DNA from: Dendrophyllia cribrosa
Taxonomy: Eukaryota > Cnidaria > Anthozoa > Scleractinia > Dendrophylliidae
Length of the DNA stretch: 64,000 nt
Direction of reading: 5' to 3'
Assembly: GCA_024195265.1 (NCBI GenBank)
Contig: JAJLRJ010000003.1
Location: forward strand, 28,412,658 to 28,476,657
This document shows, in pieces, positions 1 through 13,795 of the stretch (positions are counted from its first letter, which is position 1; the number at the start of each line of letters is the position of its first letter). The position numbers and the translations under genes were made by a program. The notes under the pieces were generated by a model. That model saw only the letters and a program-made list of their open reading frames with translations. It made no database searches and had not been told where the DNA came from.

Positions 1-3000
1 TCACTTTTTTCATTGTCATGCCGCTGACGTAATAGCTTGGAAATGCATTAGGGCAATTTGGAGCTCTTTCTGTTAGCAAAATGATCCAATTATCTCCGTT
101 TGGAAGGTTTGAAACACGAGAATGGTTACTTTGCATAAGAATGTAATACAATTTTTCCCTCTAAAAATTGCAGACTTTTTATCATTTTCGATCCAAAGAG
201 TTAGGTGTATGGCCATTTGAGAATTTTCGCGATCCCCGTTTAATTTGGGCGGTAATGCTGAAAATTTTATCTTGTTTTCGTTGACAGGGTTGAGTGGGCT
301 TTGGGCTGAGATATGATTTAATTTGCCCCTAGCATTTTAAAAATAAATTTTCTCATCAAATTTCAACAATTTCGCCATAACTAACGATCTACACTGATAG
401 TAACATTAAATAGGGTGATGATAACTTGTGTTAGGCGAGCGTTTTCGCGCACGAATAGCATCTTATTAAAAAATCATCTGAATTACAATTTAGCCAATTT
501 GAAATACAAATTGGTTTCGTGTGAGATCTCATGACCATTTGCCATGAAAACTAAGGGTACATTAATAGGAAAAAACATAGCTCCGTTGTCTTAAAAAGAA
601 GAAAACAAAGACTTTTCTCCACGGGGTCTAAAATGGACAAATGATTTCCTGCCTAATCTTGGCTTAGTTAGCTTTCTAAGTTCAGACAGGAAATAATTTA
701 ATGTTATTTATTGTTCTGAGTAGGCCATTATGAGCAGGTTTGGCCACTAACACCGTGATGATTGTAATCACTGACTGGCTATTCAAATTTGAACCCATCA
801 TCGCGTGCAATGACAAAGTTAGTTTTGCTGAGTAATTGTGACAGGTATCGACAGCTCGCAAACACTGTATTTAAAACTTGCTAAACAAAGCCAACCTTCT
901 TGGTTAATTATAACTCGGGGATTTAATCCGCCTTTATTTCATGTTCTCGGTGCATCTTGGAGTAACTAACGCAGTTGGAAAAGCTCTCCAGTGAATAAGC
1001 AATACAAAACACGTGAAAGTTTCTTGCAGCCATCGTAGCGTGGCTTTCTTTCCGCTTTTGTGGTCGTTGGTAGGGTTTCACAAAAGTTTGACGTAAATTA
1101 GTGCTTGACATGTCAAGTAGATTCAGCTGCTTCTGCGGAGAAAAAGAAGCACATGAATGCATAATTATGAGCAATTGCGCATAATTATGAGGCGTCTTGC
1201 GCCATATCCGGCGAAGTATGAACACGTACGCAGATCCTGGCGTGCCCGAATTCCATACCTTTTCATCATTTCCAGAGCTGTATTTTTTTAATTACTCCAA
1301 TAGTTCCCCTTAAGTTTTGCTACATATTCATCGTTAAGGGTAGATCACAATATATTTGTATTCCTCGACGAGTTGTTTGATGAGTTGAATATTCATTTGC
1401 ACGCTAATGGATTATTATTCAGGTGTTCGAATTGATGCAAGACAGGTAACATAACGCTAAAAATTATAATATAAAAAGGGTTGATAGTAAGCGGAAATTA
1501 GTGAGCATAAAGGAGGAAAAAAATTCTAATCCAACTCCACTTTAAAGAAATCCGCTTAGTCATGTTTCAGGCGAAATGGGAAGTGAAAAATTGAGGATTT
1601 TTTTTGGAAAGCATGATATGCATGTAATTTAAATTATTTTGATGAATTCTATAAGTTTTACAGATGAGATTATCTATCTTTCTCGTTCTAAAATTTCTCA
1701 TTTAGATCATTTGTACAGCCTAAATAACGAAAGAACCATTAAAAGAAGCCAGTGTTAATGTTGAGAGACTATTTACAGTGACAATTATTTTCAAGGATTA
1801 TTTGTATGCAATTAGTATTCTGTCGTTTTTTGTTTGCCTTCCAGACTAAAATTGTATAAAATTAAATGGAGCAGACATGTGAAAAGAAAAAAATAAACTA
1901 AAATATACTCTTTCATTATACACTTAAATCATCATAAATTTGTTATATATTTTTTCTCATTTCGTTGATTATTCCCATTTTTCATGTGGTCTGAATGACG
2001 CCTTTCAATTTTCAGTATGTCAGTCAATTGAAATTTCAGCCATTTCTCGGGTATCAGTTTGACAATTACTCCAAATTTTAGGAACTCATGGATCCAACAG
2101 TTTTTCATATTTCTCAGCTATCAGATAAGTCTAGAACCTCCTCATCTCTCGGGTAACATTTTGAATTTTGTCCGTCATTTATGTTCCATTTTAATATGAA
2201 AGGTTCAGTGTCCTGGCTGTTATCACGGTGTCTTATTTTATGAGTATGGCCAAAACACACCTTAACACTCCCATTTGCTAGAGCGAGGGCGGTTGCTAAA
2301 GCGGGGAATACACGTAAATATCATTTTTTTCACTCCTTGAGATCGGTTTTATTTAGTTTTTTTTTGTGATTATTTTGGTGTTTTGTACACGTAGGAAGGT
2401 GTGAGGGGAGAAGAAAGGAAGGGGGGGTGGGGGGGGGGGGGGTGGTAGGGGCGAGAGTTTTGTAATTTAATGAAATTTTAAAATTAGAATACGAAGTTAA
2501 TAATTAGTATATGGACACCAAAAAAAATCCGCCGTTAACCTGGGGTGCACTTGTGTGGGTATCAGCTGTTGGTTGGTATTTCAAAATAATTTTCCTTTTA
2601 TCCCATCTGTAACTCCATTTAAACGTGGATTTCCAATGTCAAGCAATTTTACGTTTACACGAGCCATCTACAGCGCAGCTCGCCCCTTATTATTATATTC
2701 ACGCACGTAAAGCCAACTTAAATTACGTCCATACGCACGTAAATTTCGCCACCTTTGAGCTTGCTTTGTTATCTCGCTAAAATTGATGTAAGCAACAAAA
2801 AAAATAAAATAAACTGAAGAGACAAGTAACGACTAAAACACTCCACCAGAATGGAAAGTTTGATTTCTTGACCGCCTATTACGAAACCAAACTTGATGAA
2901 CTGTAATCCACTTCCATCCTTGCAATCCTGCACTTTATACCCAAACTACTGCTTCTGTTTTGCTCTATAGAATCTTTTTATCCAATTTAGTCTATTATTT

Positions 3001-3276
3001 GGTGGCAATTGAACATGGAAATTTGTTGAGCAAAATTTCGATATTTTGGTAGGACACTGTTCCTAACCACTCGTAGGCGAGTGTTCAGATTGCCGAGAAA
3101 CTGGGCCATATAGGAGAGATGGTAACATGGACTTAGCGGCAAGAGAAGTGTTCCTTCTCGGAAGGTGTTCGCACAAGGAGGTTGAAAGGTACGGTACTTT
3201 ATTCCCAACGGCTACGCTCCTGGCCAGACGTCAGTTGGGACACTTCACCTTTTTGCCGACAAATTTTCTTATTTTG
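1..3276. other. gene-free non-coding stretch
   Basis: I see no supportable gene. The sequence is AT-rich with only short random open frames. Minor items are a short direct repeat of a GCATAATTATGAG-like unit near 1158-1191 and a poly-G run near 2424-2442. Confidence 0.6.
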
Positions 3277-3815
3277 GGAGGCAGCGTGGTGTAGTGGTTA
3301 GGGCGCTGGATTTGCCAACCGGATGTCCCGAGTTCAAGTCCTTCTCCCTGACCACTAGATGGATCTGCAAAACGATAGCCCCTTGTTTAAATGAATGAAT
3401 GACTTATTTAGCGCACATATCACATGTCTCATGGCACTTTACATACAGTTATGAGAATGAGATCGGACGTCGGCTTCTAAAGGCGCCTCAGGCAGCCGCT
3501 ATCGGTCCATTGTTGATCTCATCTCTCCCACCCCACCCATGAGCAATGTATGGCACTGAAGGTGGTGACAGCCAGGGTTTTGTTACGTACTCAGTGGTTC
3601 TTTTACGTCCCCATCGGAGACGGGACCGCCATTTCTATGTGGTCATCCGAGCCACGTGAAGGTCTAACCATTTGCAGATGTCATAGCATAGGCAGCACTT
3701 TCGTTCTCAGTTATCTACGATAGCCCCGTGTTTAAATCCTATGCCTCTTCATGTAAACAACTAACTGGTCAGCCTCCCACCAGTTGGGATTTCTAAAATT
3801 ATTATAATCAGTTTT
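3277..3815 (+). mobile_element. tRNA-derived SINE, interrupted
   Basis: The 5' head resembles a tRNA: GGCAGCGTGGTGTAGTGG at 3280-3297 acts as an A-box region and GAGTTCAAGTCC near 3331 as a B-box. The body resumes after an inserted element and ends in a segment with CCTCCCACCAGTTGGGATT near 3774, like the 3' parts of coral SINEs. It is split by the LINE fragment at 3393-3716. The outer ends are approximate. It is a retroposon rather than a tRNA gene because no cloverleaf closes and a long unrelated body follows. Confidence 0.7.
3393..3716 (-). mobile_element. 5'-truncated LINE 3' end inserted in SINE
   Basis: About 324 bp are bracketed by a 21-bp direct repeat (3372-3392 and 3717-3737, one mismatch) that belongs to the SINE body, so this is a target-site duplication. 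Read on the minus strand the insert ends in a short (ATTC)n tail, as in CR1/L2-type non-LTR retrotransposons. No reverse-transcriptase coding sequence remains. The clade is an inference from the tail. Confidence 0.65.
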
Positions 3816-6454
3816 AAATGTTTCTTTCCCCTATTTACAAGTGCCCCCAATAAGTATTTTCCTCACAGTGATAAATTCATATTTTCGCCACCTTCTTGAA
3901 TACCATGTTGATTTTTTTATTCATCTAACCTAGTCAGAATACGTCAGCATTGTATTGGGGGAGAAGGAGGGCTCAGGAAATTGAAGAAAAACTTATCTCT
4001 AATAAAAACTTTGTCACTTAATCCCAAGGTCTATTGGCCAACACCTTTTTACAAATTCCGACTCAGAATTGTTGAAATGGAATTTATTCATTAATCAAGT
4101 GAAATAAATATGCTGCTGTTTTCTACCTCCTTCCACTAATGTTGTTATTGAAAAAAGTTTAACTTTTCAACTTGAAGGCAAAAAATATTTGGGGGAGAAT
4201 ACCAATCTAATTAACGAAAGTGTCTAAGAGTTTTTAGGTAGCTGGAGTCGGGTCTGGAAAGAATTATGCGAAATCACGCACTCTGATAGGTTCCTTAGCA
4301 CTAGGCTATTGACTAATATACTACTAGCAAAGACGTCACACCTGACTGGTGAGAGACGGAACATTCACTGTTTGAGCGCGAGGTGGAATAGAGGGAATGG
4401 GCAGTTTTTAGCACGAAACGTTGAACTGTCACACATTTGCTAAATATTTCGATGTGTTTCACACTCAGCAAAATTAATGACAGATATTTGGCCTGTCCTA
4501 TTAAGATCGTGGTACCGAACCAAACTCGGAGTGAGAGATTTAAGAGGCAATTTCGTGTCAAGTCTCGAGCGATTGCCTATATAGTGGGCGAGAAATTAAA
4601 ATCGGTCAATGACACTTCAGGATACCCGGAAAAGAAGCACTATATGCAAAAATTTCTATATAGTCTTAATAAAAAGAAAAGAGTCTCTTCTGCTGATCGA
4701 CAAATATATTCATCCTCTGCCAATATTTACTGAGAATAAACTGATTCTTATTAGCCGTGTAAAGAAAAATGATCCAGCAATTATTTGTTGTTTATCAATA
4801 TCTGTGCACACTAGCGTACACCAAAATCAGACAAATTAAAGTCACTGTTTTCCAAACCCAACCCAAAATACAGGTAAAAAAAAAAAAGGCGCAAACTTCT
4901 AAGCAAATTGGTCGCCTATTTCGGGATTGTTTAAGTGCCACGGTGATTCTTTAGGTCTGAGACAAGAGATGTTATCTTGAATCAATTAGTCCTATATCGG
5001 CTTATTGAAATATCACTAGAAATAAACGACTATATTTAGCTGGGATAAAACGCTTGCACACGCCACAGGAAGGGATGACTTTCGCGTCCTTTGTTTTCGT
5101 TAACAGCCGTTTACTGTTTCGAGCTCATTACGTTTTTTGCTTAATGAGGTAACCACTTGACTTTTCTATATCTGATTTGTTGTTTAACGCCTCCTGTTGC
5201 TATGTTTTGTCATCGTTAAGCACATAATCGCTCACATCTTCTGCGGTGGCGACAAAGCGCTTCCTAATTGTGAACAATTGCATTTTTATTGTTGTGTAAA
5301 TTGCGCTTCATGAGCATTCCTGAGCGCAAAATTCCATAGTGCAAAAAGGCATCTTTCCAGAGCTTTCATCGGTTATTTTAAAGCTCCTATTTTTAACCCT
5401 CCTCTCTTTATTTTTTCAGGTTCAACTTTTCACTTTATTTTCGTGCAATATATATTGGCTTTGGTCCTCACAGAAAGGAGAACTTACAATTCTACTAAGC
5501 TTTAAAGAAAACTCTAAGGTCGGTACACAATTCTCGTTAAACAGTTAGGTGTAGAAAATTCTGCTAAAGTGTTCCTTCGTTTCGGAAATACAGAAAATGT
5601 TGCTTCAGATTTGTTGCGTTTTGTGCAACTTTTAGTCGTTGCAGTTCGACATCTATCAAAGAATGTTTTGTACACGTCATTTTGAACAGTTTTCTATATC
5701 AGAACGCTGAGATCTTATCATTCCTAAAAGCATTCAAAATCAAAGCAATTTTAAATACCAAATTAAATCTTTCTTGAAAAATCTCGAGAAACAAACAGCT
5801 CCAAGTGAAATTAATGCCAAGTTACAACCATACTACATTACTGCGTTCATTTGAACGCTCACACTTTTGAGATTTTATCCCTGGGCTGAAAAGCTGCAAC
5901 AATACCGGCAACGCAAAATGCATGTTTGACTCTGCGAGGGAATTTTATATTCCAAAATTGATATTATACACACGTTATACTAGTTTGCAACTATGGCTCA
6001 GTATTATTTAGTCATATCATTTAGCTGGTTTTATTAGGTAGTATAGAGTTTTCTACGAGGTATTTTCACGGAGGCCTTCTCTATATTTGTAAGACAGATC
6101 ATGTGTGATTTACTCCAGCGCTAATACTGAGTACTAATACTAGTACATAGACTGATTTGAAAGTCAGTTATAATTTCATTGCAATTTCGTCAATCATAGA
6201 TATCGCCAATCATACAGTACAGCCCAAAAATAATGCACGCGCAAGAACTTCTTTTTGCGTCCGCAAAACCGCTTGTGCTAGAGTCGTCCAAGCCGCAAGA
6301 ACTCCTCTACATGAATTGTATTCTCTTATTCTTGTTCTAAAGTTATAATGATTTATATAAAAACAATTCCCGATTTAGCATGAATCTGTGATTTTAGTCA
6401 CTTAACCCTAACACTCCCAAAGAGTCTAGAGTCTAACTTTGAATTTTTTCAATG

Positions 6455-6510
6455 AAATGCTAAGGTTTGACTATGGGAATCAAAGCTATTGGGCAGTACT
6501 TTTCTGTACT
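6455..6510 (-). repeat. dispersed repeat family, copy 1
   Basis: Read on the minus strand it has the pattern AAAGTACTGCC, then a segment around TTTCATTTGAATGG, then CACACCTTAGGATTTC, diverged. The same order of motifs recurs at 7680-7760 (minus), 10255-10350 (plus) and 16745-16840 (plus). Confidence 0.45.
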
Positions 6511-7679
6511 CCTGTTTTCAATATCACTGATTGAAAAAAAAGGGATCCTTTCCAGATTTGAACAAGGGTCTGTCATGGACTAATAGAGGATTGTCGAAAC
6601 ATAAGCGCCTGTGGTTTCACTGATGACTTCTCACCTGTAGAGTTACTTTAATATTCTTTCTTCGCCTATTTAGTTCCTGTTTAGTTTAAAGAAGCGAAAT
6701 TGTCGTATGAATGGCATCGTTTACAATACACGGTGGTCAACCTCACGACCTAATACAAGAAATGTTTATGCCATATCGTTTTAGCTTAAAAGAACGAATT
6801 TTATATTCTTTTACAGTAACGTGAGATAGATTTATTGTAAACATGCGTTTTCTTCTTTTCAAGTTTAGCGACAGAAACGTATTGCTTTCCTTCAGTTAAA
6901 TATATTTTTTCCCCTTAAAACGTTTATTAAGATTGTGAAATGCACTGCAGTTTGTAAATATCGGGACGATCTATTAGAATTTCTGAACCCAAAGAACAGT
7001 GATCGGCTATGAAGTGACATATAACTCAACACCACACCGATCTCTGTTTAGGGATCTAAGGAAAACATTTCAACACGGCGGAGAATGTATGAGAATGACA
7101 TGAGAATATCAATGCCGGGCTTAACTGCTTATTTTTCAGGAAGTTTGCAAGCTGTTTTCACATTCGTGATTTTTCATGTTAATGAAATGATATTCTCGCC
7201 TGTGTGCAAGAAACATCTAGCATTAAAGTTTTCTACAAACACTGTAATATCTTCATATCTGTCTTCAATGGTGGTCAGAATGTTTGGGACACTTTCCATA
7301 ACATCCGGCAATAAAATATACTCGCCCACCCCACCCCACCCTACCCTCTTAACAAAGTTAAGTGTCACGGATCAAACACGTCTCACACATCTTCACTTTA
7401 TGGACTTCAACATTGTTCAGGGGGTGTTTGTGGGGAGGGGGAGGAGGGGAGGGGAGGGGAGTGGAGGGAAGGGGGAGGACTTTGTAAGGCGATAATTGAC
7501 TGAGCGTATATTATCGCGCATTTTCAATTTGCTCACAGAAAAGGTTACAAAAAGGGGGGGAAGTGTTCCCAAACATTCTGGCCACCATTTTCGTTTAAAT
7601 GCAATACGAGAAGGCAGTTTCTCTTGAACGATGGCGTAAAGTGAAGTTTCAAGTCATATGTATGTAATCGTACCTTCAG

Positions 7680-7760
7680 CGTAGAAATCCCAAGGTGTGG
7701 CCATTCAAATGGCCCCTGGAATGAACGCTGTTAGGCAGTACTTTCTTGTTGTTCCGATGT
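7680..7760 (-). repeat. dispersed repeat family, copy 2
   Basis: On the minus strand it contains GAAAGTACTGCCTAACAG, later TTTGAATGGCCACACC and TTGGGATTTCTACGCTG, matching the plus-strand copy at 10255-10350 in order and spacing. A further decayed relative lies at 7800-7860. Confidence 0.5.
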
Positions 7761-10254
7761 TTATTTTGCTATGCAAGATGGATCTTACTTCGAATCTGCG
7801 GAAGAATTTCAATGTAAATGAAAGCTACTGAGTAGTACGTTGATAAGATACCGTTTGGTTCGCCGGATCGAGTGTGGTAATAAATTATAACATATGCATG
7901 TGACCATTTTCAAATCAAACCTTTTGAGTAGTTATTTGTTGTGGCATTTCTTTGAAAATTGTACTTTTTTAATGTTTCACTTTGCACTAAGCATAGAAGG
8001 GTTAAAAGGCTCTGTCACTGATGCATACACAATCCCTCAGGGTCAGGGTGGGGAGGGGGGGGGGGGCTAATGTCCGAGAGCAAGACCTCATGCAATTGCA
8101 AAAAAAACGACCACTAACCCTGGATGAAATCACCCTGATCGAGTGATAAAATCTATCCTTTGATTAGATTCTGTTCCTGAAATAAACCGTTAGTCAATTT
8201 TGTTCAAGACATAGAGGAAAGCAATTAATGTTACACTGAGGAATAATTCCTCTTGTCGACTTAAATTGTAGATAAACTTGCTGTCCGAACAATTTAGTGG
8301 AGAGTCAACCGAGTTTTGGGCAGGAAAATGTCAATTGCAGTGAAAGATTGATTGACCCAAGGCGCACAAGCATTCGCAAACACGCAAATATCTTGCAGTC
8401 ATGTCATTACTCAAAATTATTAAATCTTTCCAAGCTAACAACAATCGCAACAATATCGTTATCGCATTATTTGAAACGGCAAGAGTTTGCAAGATTCAAG
8501 GAAAATGGTGTTTGTATAATTTGGTGGGGCCTCACGCGAAGCAGAATGTACTAAAACTTTTATGCAAATGACTGATTAGAAGTATTAAAGTGACTAAAAG
8601 CAAAACAAAAACAACACGCCATGGAAACTCAATGTAGTTTTGGGATTCTATCTGAAGTCTTGAACCAAATAATGTTTTTGCAGCAAACTATAGAAAATAG
8701 AGGGTGAAAGATCACCTAAAACATGTCTAAAAAAAGATACTACTGTACACAAGAAAAGAACTGCGATACTGGCACGAAAATATCAAAACACTGTCTTAAT
8801 TTCTTCACTGCTTTTTTATTTATGTTTATTCAACAAAAGATTTATGGCTAGAATTTGACAAGTGAAAGAATCGAGAAAAGATGACATCACCGAAATGGTT
8901 TAAGGTACAGTTTTGCTTACATTTTCCTTCGCATAAAAATCATTATTCCCATTCCGTTTGACTGAATCGCAAGAGTTTTAGAAAAAAGTAAGTACCTTTT
9001 TTCTTCAACGAACGGTTGATCGCGGTTAGGTCTTTGAATCAGAATAAAAAAAAAAACAAATAATGAAGCGTGCGGGCGTCGTGCAACCCACTTTTTTCCC
9101 CCACGCAAATGCTATTTTTGCGCGCGAAAAACTGGTTTGACCGGTTTATTTTAAATTTAATCGAGGGATAGTTAAATTTGCTTTCGGTAACACCCTTTTA
9201 TCCATCAATTAGTTTTCTGGGAATAAGAAATTTAATCGTGGCCATGGATTAACCGCTAATCAGGGTACCTAAAAGTTCAAGTTAATCGGCTTTCCAGAAC
9301 CGAGGTCTGTACTTTATATTTGGCAGGAGAGATACGAATAAAGTGATATAGATGTTAACAAAATGTCGCACTTATCATGATTTTTTAAAGAGAACATACA
9401 CGAAACTCTTGTTATTCAAACCTTCGGCCGTGTCATTGATTACATCTGATTTCTCCCCTGCAATGTCAATGCAATGTACTTTGTTTACTCTACGAACACA
9501 GCAGCAAAAAAAAATTGTGGATAAAGAGAATACAAAAGTGATGACCTTAGGGAGGTGGTAGCTGTTTTGATAAACAGTTAAAGTCTTTCAAGTGACCTAA
9601 ACTAAATCTATGGAGTCCAGTTAGGAGAATCTGCACTTTGACATTGGCAAATAACAAGCCACTATACAGCGTGTTCCAGTATCTGTTTGAACTACAAAGC
9701 ACTCTTTACAGGTGGCTTGATGGCGTCTGGCCAGAGGACAATAACCAGTGTATATTTGCTATCATTAATGTCATGTTAGGGACAAAGGACGCCAGGGGAA
9801 ACTAATCGTATATCGGTATCTATTTTTGTTTTTTCACCAGAACAAAGCTCGCATGATTAAATAATAAAACGTGACTCGACTTGAATGCTTTATTTCGCAA
9901 GAAAACACGGGGTAAAAATAGATCCTTTCTTTGTGGCTCAAATGTGAAAGCAACTGAACTTGAGAAGTCCATTTTCAGAGACTTTATTTTAGGTGAGAAT
10001 TTGCGCTGAGCCACTGAAGCAATTAAAAAAAAAAAACAGAAAGAAAATAAAAACAACAGCAGCAGCAGCGCGAACAGAAAAACAGGAAAAAAAGTTAGCA
10101 GTTTCGTAACATGGTCCAACATCAAAACAAGGTCATTATGCCGTAATTGCAGTTCTCAAGCAAATTTGCACAGGAAGTTTATATGGTTAACCCTTTAACG
10201 CCAAAAATCAAATTTCAAGAAACATCCCAATTTTTATTTTGTAAAATATTGAAA

Positions 10255-10350
10255 AACAAAAAGTATCTTGTAAAAGTACTGCCAAAGAGATTTCATTTGA
10301 ATGGTCACACCATAGGATTTCGTCCGCAGACTCAAAAGTTAGAACTTTTA
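10255..10350 (+). repeat. dispersed repeat family, copy 3
   Basis: The best-preserved copy: AAAGTACTGCCAAAGAG, TTTCATTTGAATGGTCACAC, then GGATTTCGTCCGCAGACTC. The 83-aa open frame across it (10147-10398) is therefore repeat-derived and is not called as a gene. Confidence 0.5.
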
Positions 10351-11480
10351 TTACATGACATCATAATTGATTCCAGAAATGAAAAATTAAAAGGTTAAAA
10401 GCATTTTTTATTTCAAGAAGGTGGACTAAAGGCTGCGAAAATCTTCGTGGGCTTGGTATGAGTCTTTGTTTATCAAAAGTACTTAAAAGGCCATTAGTAC
10501 TCGAAATAATACAAAAACTAACACGCAATTTGTTTTATTTGAACTAAAGTGGCGTGTTACTTAAAGCCGCTGGAGGTCTACTTTTTATGAAGTGAAATAA
10601 CACAACAAAATGAGACTACTTGTTTCATTCAAGGTATTGAACGTAAAAGGTCACAAGACAAAGAGTTCACACGTGATTTTTTTTTTCATTCCTTTCTGTT
10701 ACGAGGGTTTGGGTGTGGTTTCAATGAGTCTCTTCCAAACATCATCATTTATATGTTGCTAGCGGTTTCCTTTTACTCTAGCGCTACCAGGATGTTTTTA
10801 AAATTCTTTTCAGTGGCTCATCGCCAAATGTGTTTGTTGTGCGTGGACGCCCTAGACTGCGTGGAGAATGATAGAAAGGTGAGACAGAGGACTCACTGAC
10901 ACACTGGTTTAGCTAGTACAGTTAATAAATATCAAGGCATCTAAAATGTGTTCACTTTGTACCAAGAATATCTCGACTTAAACCTCTTCGAGAGTGTATT
11001 GAAATGTTCTGAAAGACGGCAAAAGCTTTATAAACCTGAATTTTTATGTAAAATATTTCCTGCTATGTGAATAGACAAGTATGAACTGACACTACTGTTG
11101 CTCTATACCGCTGTTTGCGCTAAAAAGGTGAAGAACAAGGTCGAGTCCCAAATACTACTAAGCTGTTTTCTTGGACAATGATTAAGTTGTTATATTTCTT
11201 ATTCCTTAACAGTTTGGTCTTTGTGTGGGAGAGGGATTTTGTTGGGGCGAGTGACCATCAAAACTAATCAGGGCGAATGCATTCTGAACTTGGGTCGAGT
11301 GCTGCCAATATCTAGATTCCAACCCTGTTGTCCATTCTTCCTCAAGAGGGTACTTTTCTCTTTTGTCACCATACGGGTGCCGAGGTCATCAAGCCATCAG
11401 TCCGCAGACTACAAGAATAATTTTCTCCTGAAATCTTAGTTGAGGGGCTGGTTAATCGATCAGGAAATCTTGCAAATTTT

Positions 11481-11520
11481 GAACTGAGGCAGTAACAGGT
11501 TATTGTTACAACCTCAGTTC
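11481..11520. repeat. short hairpin
   Basis: GAACTGAGG (11481) pairs with CCTCAGTTC (ending 11520), and GTAACA pairs with TGTTAC inside. It is a 40-bp imperfect palindrome with no neighbouring gene, so I assign no function. Confidence 0.6.
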
Positions 11521-12361
11521 GAAGCACCACAATTTTTCACTATATGACCTATATAATTGTATATATATTTTGTTTTACGTCCACACGCTGTGGTTTTTAT
11601 TGACAGTCGTTACATTTAATTTACTCAGTTAAAAACATTTTGTAGTTTGTGCACGGTCAAGGCCTAGATACAGCAAAGAAAACCGTTCGATAAAGAAGTG
11701 ATTCACAACCATGAAACCGTTTTATCAACTATATACTCTGGTCAAACGTTGCGTTTGAATGAATGCGACTCGCTGAAATCCTAAAATTTGACCACTGAAT
11801 GAAAGGTTCAGAGCAGCTGCAATTCTTTTTGTCCTGTCTGCTTCTTGCTTTTCCATAATGTACACTCTCACCGGCGACCTAAGTTTTTTAAGACAGCGTG
11901 ATGGAAATCGTTTTAGGGATAGACTTTAACATGTCACAGTTTAAAATTTCGTATTACTCTCAATGCAAGGAAGGTGAACGGAACAAATAAATATCATCTC
12001 GGAGTGTATCAATATGACCAATGATGACTACTGCATAATTTCATGGAATTTTTCCCGTTCCGTTTCTTTTGATGAGTGCTAAATGCACTCGTGAATGATT
12101 ATATTAAGGAATCCATATATGCGAATAATATGAAGGCAACCATTTCTTTTTTAGTCAACAAGGCAAATGTCAGAATAATAAATATATGATTAAGTCTATG
12201 GATCAACCTGCAATATTGTCTGACACCGACCTTTTGTCATTATACATATCCAGGCTCTTGCGTCCTTCGCACAAATTCTTGGCGTTTTCGGTGAGTGTAT
12301 GTACCGTCCGCTAGTGTCTCATATTTTTCATAGCGTTGACCTATTTACTGTATGCTCAGCC

Positions 12362-12450
12362 TAAATTTCTTGATGCTATCAAAAGACTTAACAAAATCTA
12401 CAAAGGCAATGTAAAGAGCTGTATTCCATTCTATTGACTCACTGCTCCAC
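12362..12450 (-). pseudogene. non-LTR reverse transcriptase remnant
   Basis: In one minus-strand frame a stretch reads WNTALYIAFVDFVKSFDSI, which matches the reverse-transcriptase motif around the first catalytic Asp in RTE/CR1/Jockey-type LINEs (typical form: LYINFIDFxKAFDS). The frame decays on both sides. No start, endonuclease or tail can be assigned. It is a dead fragment. Confidence 0.65.
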
Positions 12451-12579
12451 AGTGAGTGGCTAAAAAATTGGTCAGAACGCCAACTGTTTTTCCAGATGGC
12501 GGTTTGTTCCCGCTTTTTCTCGTTTGTTCCCGTCTACTCCATCGAGTACCTTCCCTGCCACAAACAATTGTGTTAAATA

Positions 12580-12795
12580 CTTCTCCAATTCCTGCCTTTT
12601 GTAGTGTCTTAATTGTCCCTTCTTTTCATCCGTCTGGTATTTATATCTCTTCCAAAACGTTTTAACAGAATAGTTTATAAACGATCTCTGTAGAAGAAGG
12701 AGATTTGATTTTACCCTAGCTTGGAGCTAGCTTGAGTGTATTGCTACCTCACAGCCTGGGTGGCGTGGTGTATTGAAGGGCAACTTGCGGTCACA
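12580..12795 (+). repeat. diverged direct repeat, copy 1
   Basis: This shares an ordered series of blocks with 14650-14850: TCCATCCGTCTGGTAT-like, GTTTTAACAGAATAG, AGAAGAAGGA, CTTGGAGCTAGC, GAGTGTATT, ACCTCACA and GAAGGGCAACTTGC. The two copies lie about 2.07 kb apart in the same orientation with many indels. They are probably copies of one old transposon. I see no LTR-type termini. Confidence 0.5.
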
Positions 12796-13565
12796 GGCTC
12801 ACTTGTATAGTCCGCTTGGTATTCCAGGCAGATTATACTGAAGTCAGTCAGGTGTGTATTTTCGTCCATCACATGCTACCAATTACGCCTGGCCTTAGGA
12901 CTGAGTGGGTGAGCTATGGGAGCTCTGGCCGGGCATGTAAGCCTGTTAACCTTGTTGGTTATGACGTTTAAGCAAATATAAAAGCATGAACGAAAAAGCG
13001 GTCAGACAATGCTCGTAAATCATCGTGAACGCGTTTTGCCATGCCTTACCCATATTTCAACCTCGGTGCCATTTTCCCCCGTCTACAACACCTATGTAAG
13101 TGACGTTTCTCACCTCTTTGATGGTTTCTTGTTGGTGTTTCAACGTCTAAGGAAATTAAAACTCTAAAAGAAACCACCTGACCCAGCCATGGACAAATGG
13201 CTACCCTACATAAGCGAATCACCAGTAGAGCCGTATAACTATAACTGAATATAGAAACCACAGTTTAAAAAATATTGGGCATTACATGCAGGATTCCAAG
13301 CCTAGGCATATACGAGTCAAAACCTTCAAAACCTTCAATCAGTTGAATGACTTCTGTGTGTACAATAAAGAGACATGGCAACCCACATGGCTAGATGTCA
13401 GGGTCAAAAGAGGGTCGGAGACGTATTAGATAGATTAAAATCTCCTAGCAAACAAAACGGCTGAATCGTAATGAAATGCTTTCAAAAGGACTATAGTATA
13501 GTTCCTGATGGTGATCATGCAATGGAGAGAGATGCGATTTTATCAATTACAATGGTATGGTGGCT

Positions 13566-13795
13566 CAGGGACAATGATGTATAAGGCGCGTCTCTGGACA
13601 CACTCCAGCTCGAACAGCACAATTCTCTAGGATTGGCCTGATACAGGTGCAATAAACGTTGACAATGTCTCGAATAGAATCGCATGCTAGCTTGAGAAGA
13701 GGAAAGGAATAAATGCGCTTGTTCGCCTTCTTGATGGACTATTTTATGTATTCGTCCCACTGGTGGGTGTTGGGGATGGTAACACCCAAAGTATT
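13566..13795 (-). pseudogene. decayed LINE, reverse transcriptase C-terminal part
   Basis: One minus-strand frame reads TLGVTIPNT, then QWDEYIK, an in-frame stop, SIKKANKRIYSFPLLKLACD and CTCIRPILENCAV. This is the familiar order at the C-terminal side of CR1/Jockey-type reverse transcriptases (LGV.I, W..H, VKKA.KRLY.L, IRPVLEY). The internal stop and later frame loss show it is dead. It is separate from the remnant at 12362-12450, because on this strand the C-terminal part would come before the palm motif. Confidence 0.6.

Larger units (their letters stand above)
3816..12361. other. non-coding stretch with dispersed repeats
   Basis: No supportable gene. It contains members of a dispersed repeat family (6455-6510, 7680-7760, 7800-7860, 10255-10350), G-rich runs at 7426-7480 and 8048-8066, and a hairpin at 11481-11520. 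The longest open frames (136 aa at 7085, 101 aa on the minus strand at 9820) are low-complexity or repeat-derived. Confidence 0.55.

Noticed and set aside
3280..3350. Possible tRNA gene
   Set aside because: The A- and B-box motifs are present, but the stems do not close and a SINE body follows.
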